A DNA stretch of 54,297 nt from an uncultured Alphaproteobacteria bacterium (GTDB lineage: Bacteria; Pseudomonadota; Alphaproteobacteria; Micropepsales; Micropepsaceae). The position numbers and the translations under genes are program-made. Below the pieces are notes generated by a model. That model ran no database searches and was not told the origin of the DNA. It saw nothing but the letters and a program-made list of their open reading frames with translations. Shown here piece after piece: positions 44,919 to 53,738 of the stretch (position 1 is its first letter; the number at the start of each line of letters is the position of its first letter). The stretch is from NCBI GenBank assembly GCA_937865685.1, contig CALMGU010000010.1, forward strand, positions 1-54,297, written 5' to 3'.

Positions 44919-45992
44919 ATGACTCTTCAAACGCCGCGCTTCGCAATGCTGGCCGATCTGGCCAAGGAAACCACCAGCGAAGGACGCCGGGAGCTCCTGC
45001 GCAAAGTCACCGAAGCATTTGATCCGGCGTTGGGTGGAAATGACCTCGCGCAGTTTGACGACGTGTTGGCCACCGTTGCAGCCGACTATTCCAAGCAGGT
45101 TCGCAGCCAGATCGCCCGGCTGATCGCCAGCAGCCTTTCGCCCTTCAGTCACACCGCCCAGCGTTTTGCGATGGACGATATCGAAGTCGCCCGCCCCATC
45201 CTGGAGCATTCCGAGGCCCTGACCGACGACACGCTGCTGCAGGTCGTTGGGCAAAAGTCTCAGGACCACATGATGGCCGTGACCCGGCGGCGGCGGATCA
45301 GCGAAGCGGTGTCTCATGCGCTGGTCGAACGCGGCAATGACGCCGTGGTGACCTCGCTCCTTGGCAACGAGAAGGCGGAAATCGGTTCGGAAGCCTATGG
45401 ACTGGTTGCCAAACGCGCCGAAACCAGCCCGGCCTTGCAGGCGCCACTGGTGCGCCGCGCCGGCGTGCCGGTGGAATTGCTGAACGGCCTTTACATGAAA
45501 GTGGAAGCCGATCTGCGCCGCGAAATCATCGGCAAATTCGAATCCGTCCCGCCGGAGGAACTGGAAGCCGCGTTCCAGCGCAGCCGCGCCAAGGTTTCCC
45601 AGCATTACAAGCAGCCCGATGATTTCGATGCCGCCAAGCGCCGTGTCGACGAAATGCAACGCAAAGGCGCGCTCATCCCGCCCGCGCTGGTGACGCTGAT
45701 GCGCGAAGGGCCGGCCGGCCGAACCGCCTTCAAGATCGCCTTCGCGCGGCTCACGGACGTCGAATATGACGTGATCGAAAGAGCCGTCGAAGGCCAGGAC
45801 CTGGATACCATGGCATTGCTCTGCCGCGGCTCGCAATTCGATCGCGCGCTTTACGTTTCGCTGGCGGTCTCGCTGGACCATAGCGACCGCGCCATGGACG
45901 GAGCGAAGGAATTCGGCAAGCTTTATGAAAGCGTGCCGATCCAGGCGGCGCAGCGCGCCATCCGCTTCTGGAAAATCCGCGCCGCCGCATAA
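44919..45992 (+). CDS. DUF2336 domain-containing protein
   Basis: 357 residues, all helical, with HEAT-like repetitive patterns (RSQIARLIASSLSPF, DDTLLQVVGQKSQDHMMAVT). DUF2336 is an alphaproteobacterial family without an assigned function; no membrane segments or signal are seen, so it should be cytoplasmic. ATG at 44919 (MTLQTPRFAML). Convergent with moaB, 14 bp apart. Confidence 0.85.
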   Translation: MTLQTPRFAMLADLAKETTSEGRRELLRKVTEAFDPALGGNDLAQFDDVLATVAADYSKQVRSQIARLIASSLSPFSHTAQRFAMDDIEVARPILEHSEALTDDTLLQVVGQKSQDHMMAVTRRRRISEAVSHALVERGNDAVVTSLLGNEKAEIGSEAYGLVAKRAETSPALQAPLVRRAGVPVELLNGLYMKVEADLRREIIGKFESVPPEELEAAFQRSRAKVSQHYKQPDDFDAAKRRVDEMQRKGALIPPALVTLMREGPAGRTAFKIAFARLTDVEYDVIERAVEGQDLDTMALLCRGSQFDRALYVSLAVSLDHSDRAMDGAKEFGKLYESVPIQAAQRAIRFWKIRAAA

Positions 45993-46006
45993 CCGGCCGC
46001 GGGGCT

Positions 46007-46564
46007 CTATCGCTCCATCAAACGGGGCATGATCTCGACAAAGTTGCAGGGACGGTGGCGGTTATCGAGCTGCCATTTGAGAATACCGTCCCAGCCGTCC
46101 TTCACCGCGCCGGGTGATCCGGGCAGGGCAAAGAGATAAGTGCCGCGCGCGACGCCGGCACAGGCGCGCGACTGCACGGTGGATGTGCCGATCTTGGCGT
46201 AAGAGATCTGATGGAACAGAACCGCAAAGCCCTCGATCTCTTTTTCGAAGACGCTTTTGAAGGCTTCCACCGTGACGTCGCGTCCAGTCAGGCCGGTGCC
46301 GCCGGTCGATATCACCACGTCGCAGCGCGGATCCTCGATCCATGTTCTCAGCTGGGCCACGATGCGGGCCTGATCGTCCCGCACGATGGTGCGGGCGCAG
46401 AGAATATGTCCCGCATCTTCAAGGCGCTTCACCAGCGTGTCGCCGGAGACATCGTCGTCCCGCGTGCGCGTGTCCGAAACCGTAAGCACGGCAATATGGA
46501 TCGGCACGAATGTCTTGCCGGTATCGATCCGGCCAGCATTGATATCGTCAGAAGGGATCGGCAT
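46007..46564 (-). CDS. moaB: Molybdenum cofactor biosynthesis protein MoaB
   Basis: 185 residues, MogA/MoaB fold: HIAVLTVSDTRTR, then STGGTGLTGRDVTVEAF (the substrate-binding GTGLTxRD loop) and FALPGSPGAVKDGW. These proteins adenylylate molybdopterin. The start overlaps the 3' end of the lytic transglycosylase gene by 17 bp, so translation is probably coupled although the functions are unrelated. Confidence 0.93.
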   Translation of the reverse strand: MPIPSDDINAGRIDTGKTFVPIHIAVLTVSDTRTRDDDVSGDTLVKRLEDAGHILCARTIVRDDQARIVAQLRTWIEDPRCDVVISTGGTGLTGRDVTVEAFKSVFEKEIEGFAVLFHQISYAKIGTSTVQSRACAGVARGTYLFALPGSPGAVKDGWDGILKWQLDNRHRPCNFVEIMPRLMER

Positions 46565-48404
46565 CGGAAGCCACCACGGTAGGAGTTGGCGTGGCCGGAC
46601 GGGTCACCGCCGCGACCGCCGGATGATAGATGGGCCATTCGCCCCGCGCGATCTGGTCCAGGCTGCGGGCATCCTGGCCGAAGCGGCGGCGATACATCCA
46701 TTGATACTCCATCAGCCGACGCACATAGGAACGCGTCTCGGCGATGGGGATGCTTTCCACGAACAGCAAAGGATCGTCCTTGCCCGCCTTGGTCTGAAGC
46801 CAGCGCGCCGCCGCGCCGGGTCCCGCATTATAGGCCCCGCCAAGCTGCAAGAGATTGCCGTCCAGCCGGTCCAACAGCTGAGAGATGTAACGCTGGCCCA
46901 GCGACAGGGAATAGGCGGGATCGTCGAGCTTGGCGACGGCATCGCGGCCCGCCAGAAGTTTTGCGGTCGCGGGCATCAATTGCATGATGCCATGGGCGCC
47001 CGCGACCGAGGTCGAACCGTTCTGGAAGCGGCTTTCGATCCGCGCGAAAGCCAGCACCAGAGAACTGTCGATCCGGTAACCGCCTTCCGGCTCATAGGAA
47101 GGAACCGGGAAAAGCCCGGTGAGCAGCAATCCTTGTCCCACGCTGGCTTCGCTGGCGCGCAGTTCGACATTGGTGACGCCCAGATCGCGGGCGAGCGCCG
47201 CCATCGCCGGATCCAGCGCTTCGTCGTTGTTGACGAAAGCGCGGTTGAGTTCGGTGCCGATATTCTCGGTCTCGCCCACCTGCGACAGCGCCACCGCGCG
47301 GCGCGCGGAGGGCACCTTCATCAAAGCCGTGAAATCGGCCTGATTGAGAATGGGATCGGAGAAGCCTGTATGGGTATCGATCCCCAGCATGCGCTCGGCG
47401 ACCAGGCCATAGAATGTAGGCTGCTCCTTGGCGGCGGCAGCCAGAAGGCTCACCACGCGCGGGGTGTCGCCCTGCTGCATGCGCGCGCGGGCGGCCCAGA
47501 ATGCAGCCTGCGCCCGCAACGTGCCTTGGATGCCGGCATTCTGCGCCAGCTTTTCCAGATGGACGGATGCATCGGCCCAGCGGCCCAGCCGGTAAGCGGA
47601 AAAACCCGCATCCCATTCCAATTGCGGCGCGGGCGCGGTGTTGGCTACGCCGCCGGCAAGCTGGAAGGCTTGGGCGTCCATGCCTTCCGCCAGATAGGAC
47701 GCGGCGATGCGATGGGACAGGACCGCGACATCTTCCGGGGTGGCGGTGCTTTGGATGCTCTGCAACAAAGCGCGAGCGGCGTCCGGCTGGCCGGCTTTGA
47801 TATTGGAAAGCACCCTGGACAGAATCGAGCGGCCGGCTTCACCGCTAGGACTGGGTTCCGGCAGTTCCAGGTCCTCGAAGCCGCCCGTGCGATGGGGCAC
47901 GGCAATGGGCGCCGGGATGTTGGTCACCACTGCGACCGTGATGGTCTTGCGGTGCTTGCGGACCTTTTTGGTCGAGCGGCCCACCGCGAGCCGGTAGATT
48001 TTATCGGCCACCGAATGATCGCGATATTTTGCCAACCAGGCCGTCAGCTCGCCGATGGTCGCCCGCTTGGCGGCGAGCAGCCGCGCCGCCTCGGCATAAC
48101 CTTGAAGTATCGGATCAGAAACCCTCGCCAACAGCTTATTGGCTTTGATCATTTCGCCATTTCGTTCGGCTGTAAAGATTTGCCGGTAAAGCGCCACGTC
48201 CGAGGGACTGAGTATCTGCGGTTTGACCGACGGCATGGCCGGCTGGGTCAGCACGGACTTGAGCGGATTGCCGGGCTGTACCGGTGCAATGGCGGGAACC
48301 GCGGCCGCCGGGGACAGCGGCACAGTATTGTCTTGCGGCGCGTTCTGGGCGAACGCGGCCGACGATAAAATCAGAACAAATCCAATCGCTAACGCGACCC
48401 GCAT
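46548..48404 (-). CDS. Soluble lytic murein transglycosylase (Slt family)
   Basis: 618 residues. Signal peptide (to about AFA at 19), a long helical superhelix region, and a C-terminal lysozyme-like SLT domain with the catalytic glutamate in FARIESRFQ, followed by GAHGIMQLMPATA and GGAYNAGPGAAARW. Cleaves glycan strands to 1,6-anhydromuropeptides, the substrates recycled by NagZ. The stop falls inside moaB. Upstream, 28 bp away, is the uracil-DNA glycosylase gene. Confidence 0.93.
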   Translation of the reverse strand: MRVALAIGFVLILSSAAFAQNAPQDNTVPLSPAAAVPAIAPVQPGNPLKSVLTQPAMPSVKPQILSPSDVALYRQIFTAERNGEMIKANKLLARVSDPILQGYAEAARLLAAKRATIGELTAWLAKYRDHSVADKIYRLAVGRSTKKVRKHRKTITVAVVTNIPAPIAVPHRTGGFEDLELPEPSPSGEAGRSILSRVLSNIKAGQPDAARALLQSIQSTATPEDVAVLSHRIAASYLAEGMDAQAFQLAGGVANTAPAPQLEWDAGFSAYRLGRWADASVHLEKLAQNAGIQGTLRAQAAFWAARARMQQGDTPRVVSLLAAAAKEQPTFYGLVAERMLGIDTHTGFSDPILNQADFTALMKVPSARRAVALSQVGETENIGTELNRAFVNNDEALDPAMAALARDLGVTNVELRASEASVGQGLLLTGLFPVPSYEPEGGYRIDSSLVLAFARIESRFQNGSTSVAGAHGIMQLMPATAKLLAGRDAVAKLDDPAYSLSLGQRYISQLLDRLDGNLLQLGGAYNAGPGAAARWLQTKAGKDDPLLFVESIPIAETRSYVRRLMEYQWMYRRRFGQDARSLDQIARGEWPIYHPAVAAVTRPATPTPTVVASDADPF

Positions 48405-48432
48405 CCCGCGTCCTCTTCGACAGGGAATCTAA

Positions 48433-49248
48433 CTACCCCGCGCGGACCGGTTCCGGCAACCCAAGCGACTCCATCCGGGAGGCCACGGCCTGAAGATCGC
48501 GCCAGGCCAACTTCTTATGCGCCGGCTGGCGCAGCAGATAGGCGGGATGAAGGGTTGGCATCACCGGAACCATGGCGTCGCCGACGCGATAATCCAGCCA
48601 TCGTCCCCGTGTCCGCATGATTCCTTCGGTAATGCCCATCACATGGCGCGCGGCGACCGCGCCAAGAAGGATGATGACACCGGGATTGGCCAACTCGATA
48701 TGGCGGCGCAGGAAGGGCAGGCAGATCGCCGCTTCTTCCGGCGAAGGATCGCGATTGTCGGGCGGGCGCCAGTTGATGACATTGGTGATGTAGCAATTGC
48801 GGCTCCGGTCCAGATCGATGCTGGCGAGCATCTTGTCCAGCAACTGCCCGGCCCGTCCGACAAAGGGCTTGCCGATCCGGTCTTCGTCCCGGCCGGGAGC
48901 TTCGCCGATGAACATCACCCGGCCGCCGGGCGTTCCGTCGGCGAAGACGGTGTTGGTGGCCGCGCGTTTGAGGGCCGAGCCTTCGAAGGCTTCCATCGCG
49001 GCTTTGAGTTCCTGCAGATTATTGGCTGCAGCAGCCGCCCTCATCGCGTCGCCAATGGCATCATCGCCTGCCGCCGGGGCCGGCAAAGGGGCGGTCCGAG
49101 GTGCCGCAGCTCGCGGCACGGCGGGAACCGGCGCCGCCGGGGCAGGCGGCTTGGTCATCAGGCGGTTGACCGGCGCCTCCGCAACAGCCTCATCGGCGCC
49201 GGCTTCGACCAGCCAGGTCAATGTCGTTAATGCGTCCCGGTCCTGCAT
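48433..49248 (-). CDS. Uracil-DNA glycosylase, family 4-like, without the N-terminal cysteine pair
   Basis: 271 residues. The catalytic loop GEAPGRDEDRIGKPFVGRAG and the HPAYLLRQPAHKK motif place it in the family 4/5 UDG group that removes uracil from DNA. The usual CxxC before this loop is replaced (AFEGSALKRAATNTVFADG), leaving only C in AICLPFL and NCYITN, so the [4Fe-4S] cluster is probably absent. The first 60 residues are Pro/Ala-rich and dispensable-looking. ATG at 49248; divergent from the ETF-QO gene. Confidence 0.85.
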   Translation of the reverse strand: MQDRDALTTLTWLVEAGADEAVAEAPVNRLMTKPPAPAAPVPAVPRAAAPRTAPLPAPAAGDDAIGDAMRAAAAANNLQELKAAMEAFEGSALKRAATNTVFADGTPGGRVMFIGEAPGRDEDRIGKPFVGRAGQLLDKMLASIDLDRSRNCYITNVINWRPPDNRDPSPEEAAICLPFLRRHIELANPGVIILLGAVAARHVMGITEGIMRTRGRWLDYRVGDAMVPVMPTLHPAYLLRQPAHKKLAWRDLQAVASRMESLGLPEPVRAG

Positions 49249-49335
49249 CCCGTCATTCTAGGGGGTCCAGCCGTCCGGCGCGACAGGGCGCGCAGGGCGG
49301 TGTTAAATAATCCCTTGGAAAATCCACCGATTCCC

Positions 49336-50991
49336 ATGAGCCAGCAGCGCGAGAGCATGAATTACGACGTGGTGATCGTGGGCGGAGGGCCTGCGGGCCT
49401 GTCGGCGGCCATCCGGCTGAAGCAACTGGCGCAAGCGCAGAACCGTGAGATAAGCGTCTGTGTCCTGGAAAAAGGTTCGGAAATCGGCGCCCATATTCTG
49501 TCCGGCGCCGTCCTGGATCCGGGCGGCCTCAATGAATTGATCCCGGACTGGAAGGAAAAAGGCGCACCGGTCGAAACGAAAGTGACCGAGGACCGCTTCT
49601 ATTTCTATACGCGAAGCGCGGCGATCCCAATTCCCGGTTTTCTGTTTCCGCCGCTGATGAGCAATCACGGCAATTATATCGTCAGCCTGTCCAATCTCTG
49701 CCGCTGGTTGGGTAGTCAAGCCGAAGCGCTGGGTGTGGAAATCTATCCCGGTTTTCCCGCCCATGACGTGATCGTCGAAGACGATGTGGTCAAAGGCGTG
49801 ATCACTGGCGATCTGGGCGTGGCCAAGGACGGCCATCACAAGCCCGATTATCAGCCCGGCATGGAACTTCGGGGCAAATACACGCTGTTCGCGGAAGGCG
49901 CGCGGGGTTCGCTGTCGAAAATCCTGGGCCGGCGTTTCGGTCTGCATGACGGGCGCGATCCGCAGAAATTCGGCATCGGCCTGAAAGAGCTTTGGGAACT
50001 GGCGCCCGGCAAGCACCGCAAGGGCCTGGTGGTGCATGGCATGGGCTGGCCGCTCGCCAATGACACGGGCGGCGGCCTCTTCATGTATCACTGGGGCGAG
50101 AATTATTGCTCCATCGGTTTCGTGGTGCATCTCAATTACAGCAACCCCTATCTGGAGCCCTTCTCGGAATTCCAGCGCGCCAAGACGCATCCGGCGGTGC
50201 GGGATTTGCTCGAAGGGGGCAAGCGCATCGGCTATGGCGCGCGCGCCATTACCGAAGGCGGCCAGCAATCTGTGCCCCGGCTGGCCTTTCCGGGCGGCGC
50301 GCTGATCGGCTGCGCGGCCGGTTTCGTGAATTTGCCCCGCATCAAAGGCAGCCATAATGCCATGCGCACCGGCATGATGGCGGCGGATGCCGCCTTTGCC
50401 GCGATCCTGGCCGGACGCGAAAACGACACGCTGGAGGCCTATGAAGCGGCCTATGCCGCGAGCCCCGTCGCCAAGGATCTGCGCCTGGTCCGCAATGCCA
50501 AGCCGCTTTGGTCGAAGCTGGGAACGCTGCTGGCCCTGCCGTTCATCGGCCTCGATATGTGGACCAATCAGCTTTTGGGGTTTTCCTTTTTTGGCACGCT
50601 CAGCCATGGCAAGGCCGATTTTGCCACTTTGAAAAAGGCGAAGGATTCAAAGCCAATTGCCTATCCCAAGCCGGACGGGGTCCTGACCTTCGACCGGCTG
50701 TCCAGCGTCTTTGTCTCAAATACCAACCATGAAGAGGATCAGCCGGTGCATCTGGTGCTGCGCGATCCCGCAATTCCCATTAAGGTGAACCTGCCGGACT
50801 ATGCGGAACCGGCGCAGCGTTACTGTCCCGCGGGTGTTTATGAGGTGGTCCAGGACCCTGGCGGGCCGCGGTTCCAGATCAACGCGCAGAACTGCGTGCA
50901 TTGCAAAACTTGCGATATCAAGGATCCGGCCCAAAATATCACCTGGGTTACGCCCGAAGGCGGCGGCGGACCCAATTATTCGAATATGTGA
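49336..50991 (+). CDS. Electron transfer flavoprotein-ubiquinone oxidoreductase
   Basis: 551 residues. Passes electrons from ETF (fatty acid and amino acid oxidation) to ubiquinone at the inner membrane. N-terminal FAD loop VVIVGGGPAGLSAAIRL, a central membrane-associated region, and C-terminal [4Fe-4S] ligands: C in RYCPAG plus C-x2-C-x2-C in NCVHCKTCDIKDP. Ends GGGGPNYSNM as in the family. The ATG at 49336 is used; an upstream GTG at 49300 gives an odd extension. Followed 7 bp later by the TPR lipoprotein gene. Confidence 0.96.
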   Translation: MSQQRESMNYDVVIVGGGPAGLSAAIRLKQLAQAQNREISVCVLEKGSEIGAHILSGAVLDPGGLNELIPDWKEKGAPVETKVTEDRFYFYTRSAAIPIPGFLFPPLMSNHGNYIVSLSNLCRWLGSQAEALGVEIYPGFPAHDVIVEDDVVKGVITGDLGVAKDGHHKPDYQPGMELRGKYTLFAEGARGSLSKILGRRFGLHDGRDPQKFGIGLKELWELAPGKHRKGLVVHGMGWPLANDTGGGLFMYHWGENYCSIGFVVHLNYSNPYLEPFSEFQRAKTHPAVRDLLEGGKRIGYGARAITEGGQQSVPRLAFPGGALIGCAAGFVNLPRIKGSHNAMRTGMMAADAAFAAILAGRENDTLEAYEAAYAASPVAKDLRLVRNAKPLWSKLGTLLALPFIGLDMWTNQLLGFSFFGTLSHGKADFATLKKAKDSKPIAYPKPDGVLTFDRLSSVFVSNTNHEEDQPVHLVLRDPAIPIKVNLPDYAEPAQRYCPAGVYEVVQDPGGPRFQINAQNCVHCKTCDIKDPAQNITWVTPEGGGGPNYSNM

Positions 50992-50998
50992 GGCGCGC

Positions 50999-52690
50999 TT
51001 GAAGACTTGTTTGGCTCCCATCGCGACGCTCCTGCTTTTGGCCGGTTGCGCCAACATGCCGTCGCTGAACCATTCTCCACGCAGCCAGGCCGCCGGGCCG
51101 GAGGCGAAAGCCTTCTCCACTTATCTGTCCGCGCGTTTCGCGGCGGGCGAACATGCCTTGCCGGAGGCGGCGCGGTATTACACCCAGAGCCTGGCGCAGG
51201 ATCCGGGCAATGCCAGCGTCCTGTCCCTGGCGTTTTTCTACACCACCACGTCGGGCGATGTGGAAGGGGCAGCCAAATACGCCACCCAGATCGTCGCCAA
51301 GACGCCCGATGAACGGTCCGCCCGCCTAGCGCTGGCGGTGATTGCCTTCAAGCACAAGAATTATGCCGACGCCCGCAAGCATTTGTCGCTATCGGCGAAA
51401 GGGCCGTTCCAAACCCTGGTCGTGTCCTTGTTCGACGGCTGGGCGGCGGCGGCCGGAGGCGATAGTGCCGGTGCCCTGGCGGACATGAAGACGCTGGGTG
51501 CCCAAAGCGGGGCCGAGGGGCTGGCCGCTTTTCACACCGCCTTGATCGCGGATTATCTGAATTTGCCCGAAGCGGAGGCCGATTACCGCAAGGCGCTGTT
51601 GTCCAACCGGGTGAGCCCGCGGCTGATCCAAGCTTACGGCAATTTCCTGGAGCGCGCGGGGCGCATCGATGATGCGACTGCGCTCTACCAAAAGTTTCTG
51701 AGTGAAAATGCGGTCAAGCCGGTGGCGCAGGACAGTCTTGCGCGCATAGCCGCCAAAAAGAAGCCGGAGCCTTTCATCCGTGGCGCCGAGGATGGCGTCG
51801 CCGAAAGCCTGTTCGGGATGGCCGCATCCTTGAGCGACCGGCAAAGCGCCGATATTTCGATCCTGTATCTGCGCATGGCGCTTTATCTGCGCCCCGATCT
51901 AGCCCTGGCCGATCTGCTTTTGGCCGACCGGTTTGAAACGCTGGGGAAGTATGAAGACGCAATCACGGTCTATCGCAAAATCGATAAATCCTCGCCTTAT
52001 TATCGCATGGCGGCGACCCAGGCCGCGATCGATGAGGGGCGGTTGGATCGCAAGAGCGCGGCGATCGCCAATCTGCGGAGCCTGACACAGGCCTATCCCG
52101 ATCAGGCGGAAAACTGGATCGCGCTTGGCGACGCCTATCGCAACCAGAACGATTTTACGGCCGCGATCGAGGCGTATAACCAGGCTGAGAAAGCCATCGG
52201 AACACCCGACAAGCGTGACTGGCCGCTCTTCTATGCCCGTGCCATGGCACAGGATTCCGCCAAACATTGGGATAAGGCAGAGGCCGACATCAACACGGCG
52301 CTCAAATTGTCGCCGGACCAGCCGGAATTGCTCAATTACCTGGGCTATTCCTGGGTCGACCGCAATCAGCACATCGCCGAGGCCTTGGGCATGCTGGAAA
52401 AGGCGCGGCAGCTGAGGCCTTACGACGGCTATATCGTCGACAGTGTCGGCTGGGCCTACTACAAGCTTGGCCGCTACGAAGATGCCGCACGCACCCTGAA
52501 TGCGGCGGTTCTGCTGGTGCCCGGCGATCCCACCGTGAACAATCATCTTGGTGATGCGTTGTGGAAAGTGGGCCGCAAGATCGAGGCTCGCTTTCAATGG
52601 AACCATGCTCTGGCCTTCAGCAACGACACCACCGACCGGAACGAAAAGGCCGAGATCGAGCAAAAACTCAAAACCGGATTGACGGGATAG
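50999..52690 (+). CDS. TPR repeat lipoprotein
   Basis: 563 residues. A TTG start at 50999 gives MKTCLAPIATLLLLAGC, a lipoprotein signal with the lipobox cysteine C17; a later ATG would lose it, so TTG is preferred. At least eight tetratricopeptide-like repeats follow (for example ALYLRPDLALADLLLADRFE and WVDRNQHIAEALGMLEKARQ), the layout of outer-membrane-associated assembly proteins. Partner unknown. Stop is 3 bp before ispE, so the two are probably one transcript. Confidence 0.85.
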   Translation: MKTCLAPIATLLLLAGCANMPSLNHSPRSQAAGPEAKAFSTYLSARFAAGEHALPEAARYYTQSLAQDPGNASVLSLAFFYTTTSGDVEGAAKYATQIVAKTPDERSARLALAVIAFKHKNYADARKHLSLSAKGPFQTLVVSLFDGWAAAAGGDSAGALADMKTLGAQSGAEGLAAFHTALIADYLNLPEAEADYRKALLSNRVSPRLIQAYGNFLERAGRIDDATALYQKFLSENAVKPVAQDSLARIAAKKKPEPFIRGAEDGVAESLFGMAASLSDRQSADISILYLRMALYLRPDLALADLLLADRFETLGKYEDAITVYRKIDKSSPYYRMAATQAAIDEGRLDRKSAAIANLRSLTQAYPDQAENWIALGDAYRNQNDFTAAIEAYNQAEKAIGTPDKRDWPLFYARAMAQDSAKHWDKAEADINTALKLSPDQPELLNYLGYSWVDRNQHIAEALGMLEKARQLRPYDGYIVDSVGWAYYKLGRYEDAARTLNAAVLLVPGDPTVNNHLGDALWKVGRKIEARFQWNHALAFSNDTTDRNEKAEIEQKLKTGLTG

Positions 52691-52693
52691 ATA

Positions 52694-53623
52694 ATGGACG
52701 CTCCGTCATTGGGTAGCGCGCATATGGCGCGCGCGAAGATCAATTTGTTTCTGCATGTCGGTGTCCGGCGCGAAGACGGTTTTCATCCCTTGCAGAGTCT
52801 TGCGATTTTCACCGCTTTCGGCGACCAGCTTTCAGTCGAGGAGACCGAGGAGCTTTCGCTTGAGGTCGAAGGTCCGTTCGCCGGCGCTTTGACCGACGGC
52901 GACAATCTTGTCCTGAAAGCGGCGCGGGCCTTGGCGACCCATGCCGGCCGCCGGGCAGGGGCGAAGATCACGCTGGTGAAAAATCTTCCCGTCGCGTCGG
53001 GCATGGGCGGCGGCAGCGCCGATGCCGCGGCCGCCTTGCGCATGCTGGCGGCGCTATGGCGGCTCGATCTGAATGAAACCGCGTTATGTGAGATCGCCCA
53101 GGAATTGGGATCCGATATTCCGGTCTGTGTTCCAAGCGCTCCAGCATTCATGGAGGGCCGCGGCGAGATCCTCACTCCGATATCCGCGCTGCCGCAACTG
53201 CCGATCCTGCTGGTCAATCCCGGTGTCGCGGTGCCCACCAAGGATGTGTTCGCCAATCTCAAGGACAGGCGCGGGACGGAGATGGCGCTGCCTCGCGGAC
53301 GTTTCAACGATTTGGCGGACCTGCTGCGCTTCCTGGAATCCACCGGCAATGATCTGGAAGCGCCGGCGCTCATCTTGCAGCCGGTTATCGGCGAGGTTTT
53401 GTCATCCTTGCGGTCCGTACCCGGCGCACTTTTCACCCGCATGTCGGGTTCCGGCGCCACATGTTTCGCATTGATGCCGGACGATGGCGGCTGCGCGCGG
53501 GCGGCGGCGGCGTTGAAGGAAAAACATCCGGATTGGTGGGTACAGCCGACCTTCGTTCCCCAAATGGGCCTGGCGCATGAGGATAGGGGCCGCGATATTG
53601 GGCCTACGCCCGACGGTCTCTAG
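52694..53623 (+). CDS. ispE: 4-diphosphocytidyl-2-C-methyl-D-erythritol kinase
   Basis: 309 residues, GHMP kinase of the MEP isoprenoid pathway. Motif 1 is around AKINLFLHV, the ATP loop PVASGMGGGSADAAAA, and the C-terminal FTRMSGSGATCF. Start ATG at 52694; a second ATG at 52724 (MARAKINL) is possible. The neighbouring convergent polyprenyl synthase uses the pathway's product. Confidence 0.95.
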   Translation: MDAPSLGSAHMARAKINLFLHVGVRREDGFHPLQSLAIFTAFGDQLSVEETEELSLEVEGPFAGALTDGDNLVLKAARALATHAGRRAGAKITLVKNLPVASGMGGGSADAAAALRMLAALWRLDLNETALCEIAQELGSDIPVCVPSAPAFMEGRGEILTPISALPQLPILLVNPGVAVPTKDVFANLKDRRGTEMALPRGRFNDLADLLRFLESTGNDLEAPALILQPVIGEVLSSLRSVPGALFTRMSGSGATCFALMPDDGGCARAAAALKEKHPDWWVQPTFVPQMGLAHEDRGRDIGPTPDGL

Positions 53624-53678
53624 GAGCATCGGCCAGGAAAAGTGAGAGCGGCACAGCCGCGAACCGGGTTTTCGACAT

Positions 53679-53693
53679 GCGCGCTACGCGCGC
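53679..53693. terminator. Hairpin between ispE and the polyprenyl synthase gene
   Basis: GCGCGC-TAC-GCGCGC, followed by a further GC-rich palindromic stretch up to about 53725. The gap also carries a degraded relative of the 1166-1213 repeat (CCAGGAAAAGTG near 53633). No gene is seen here. Confidence 0.4.
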
Positions 53694-53738
53694 CATCATT
53701 GAATCGGGCGCGCCCGCGCCCGGGCCGTGCGACCAAAA

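Noticed and set aside
46548..46564. Frameshift joining the lytic transglycosylase to moaB
   Set aside because: Both proteins are complete at both ends; the 17-bp overlap is an ordinary coupled gene junction.
50801..50998. A longer start for the TPR protein that overlaps the ETF-QO gene
   Set aside because: The extra part is a shadow of ETF-QO; the TTG start at 50999 gives a proper lipoprotein signal.
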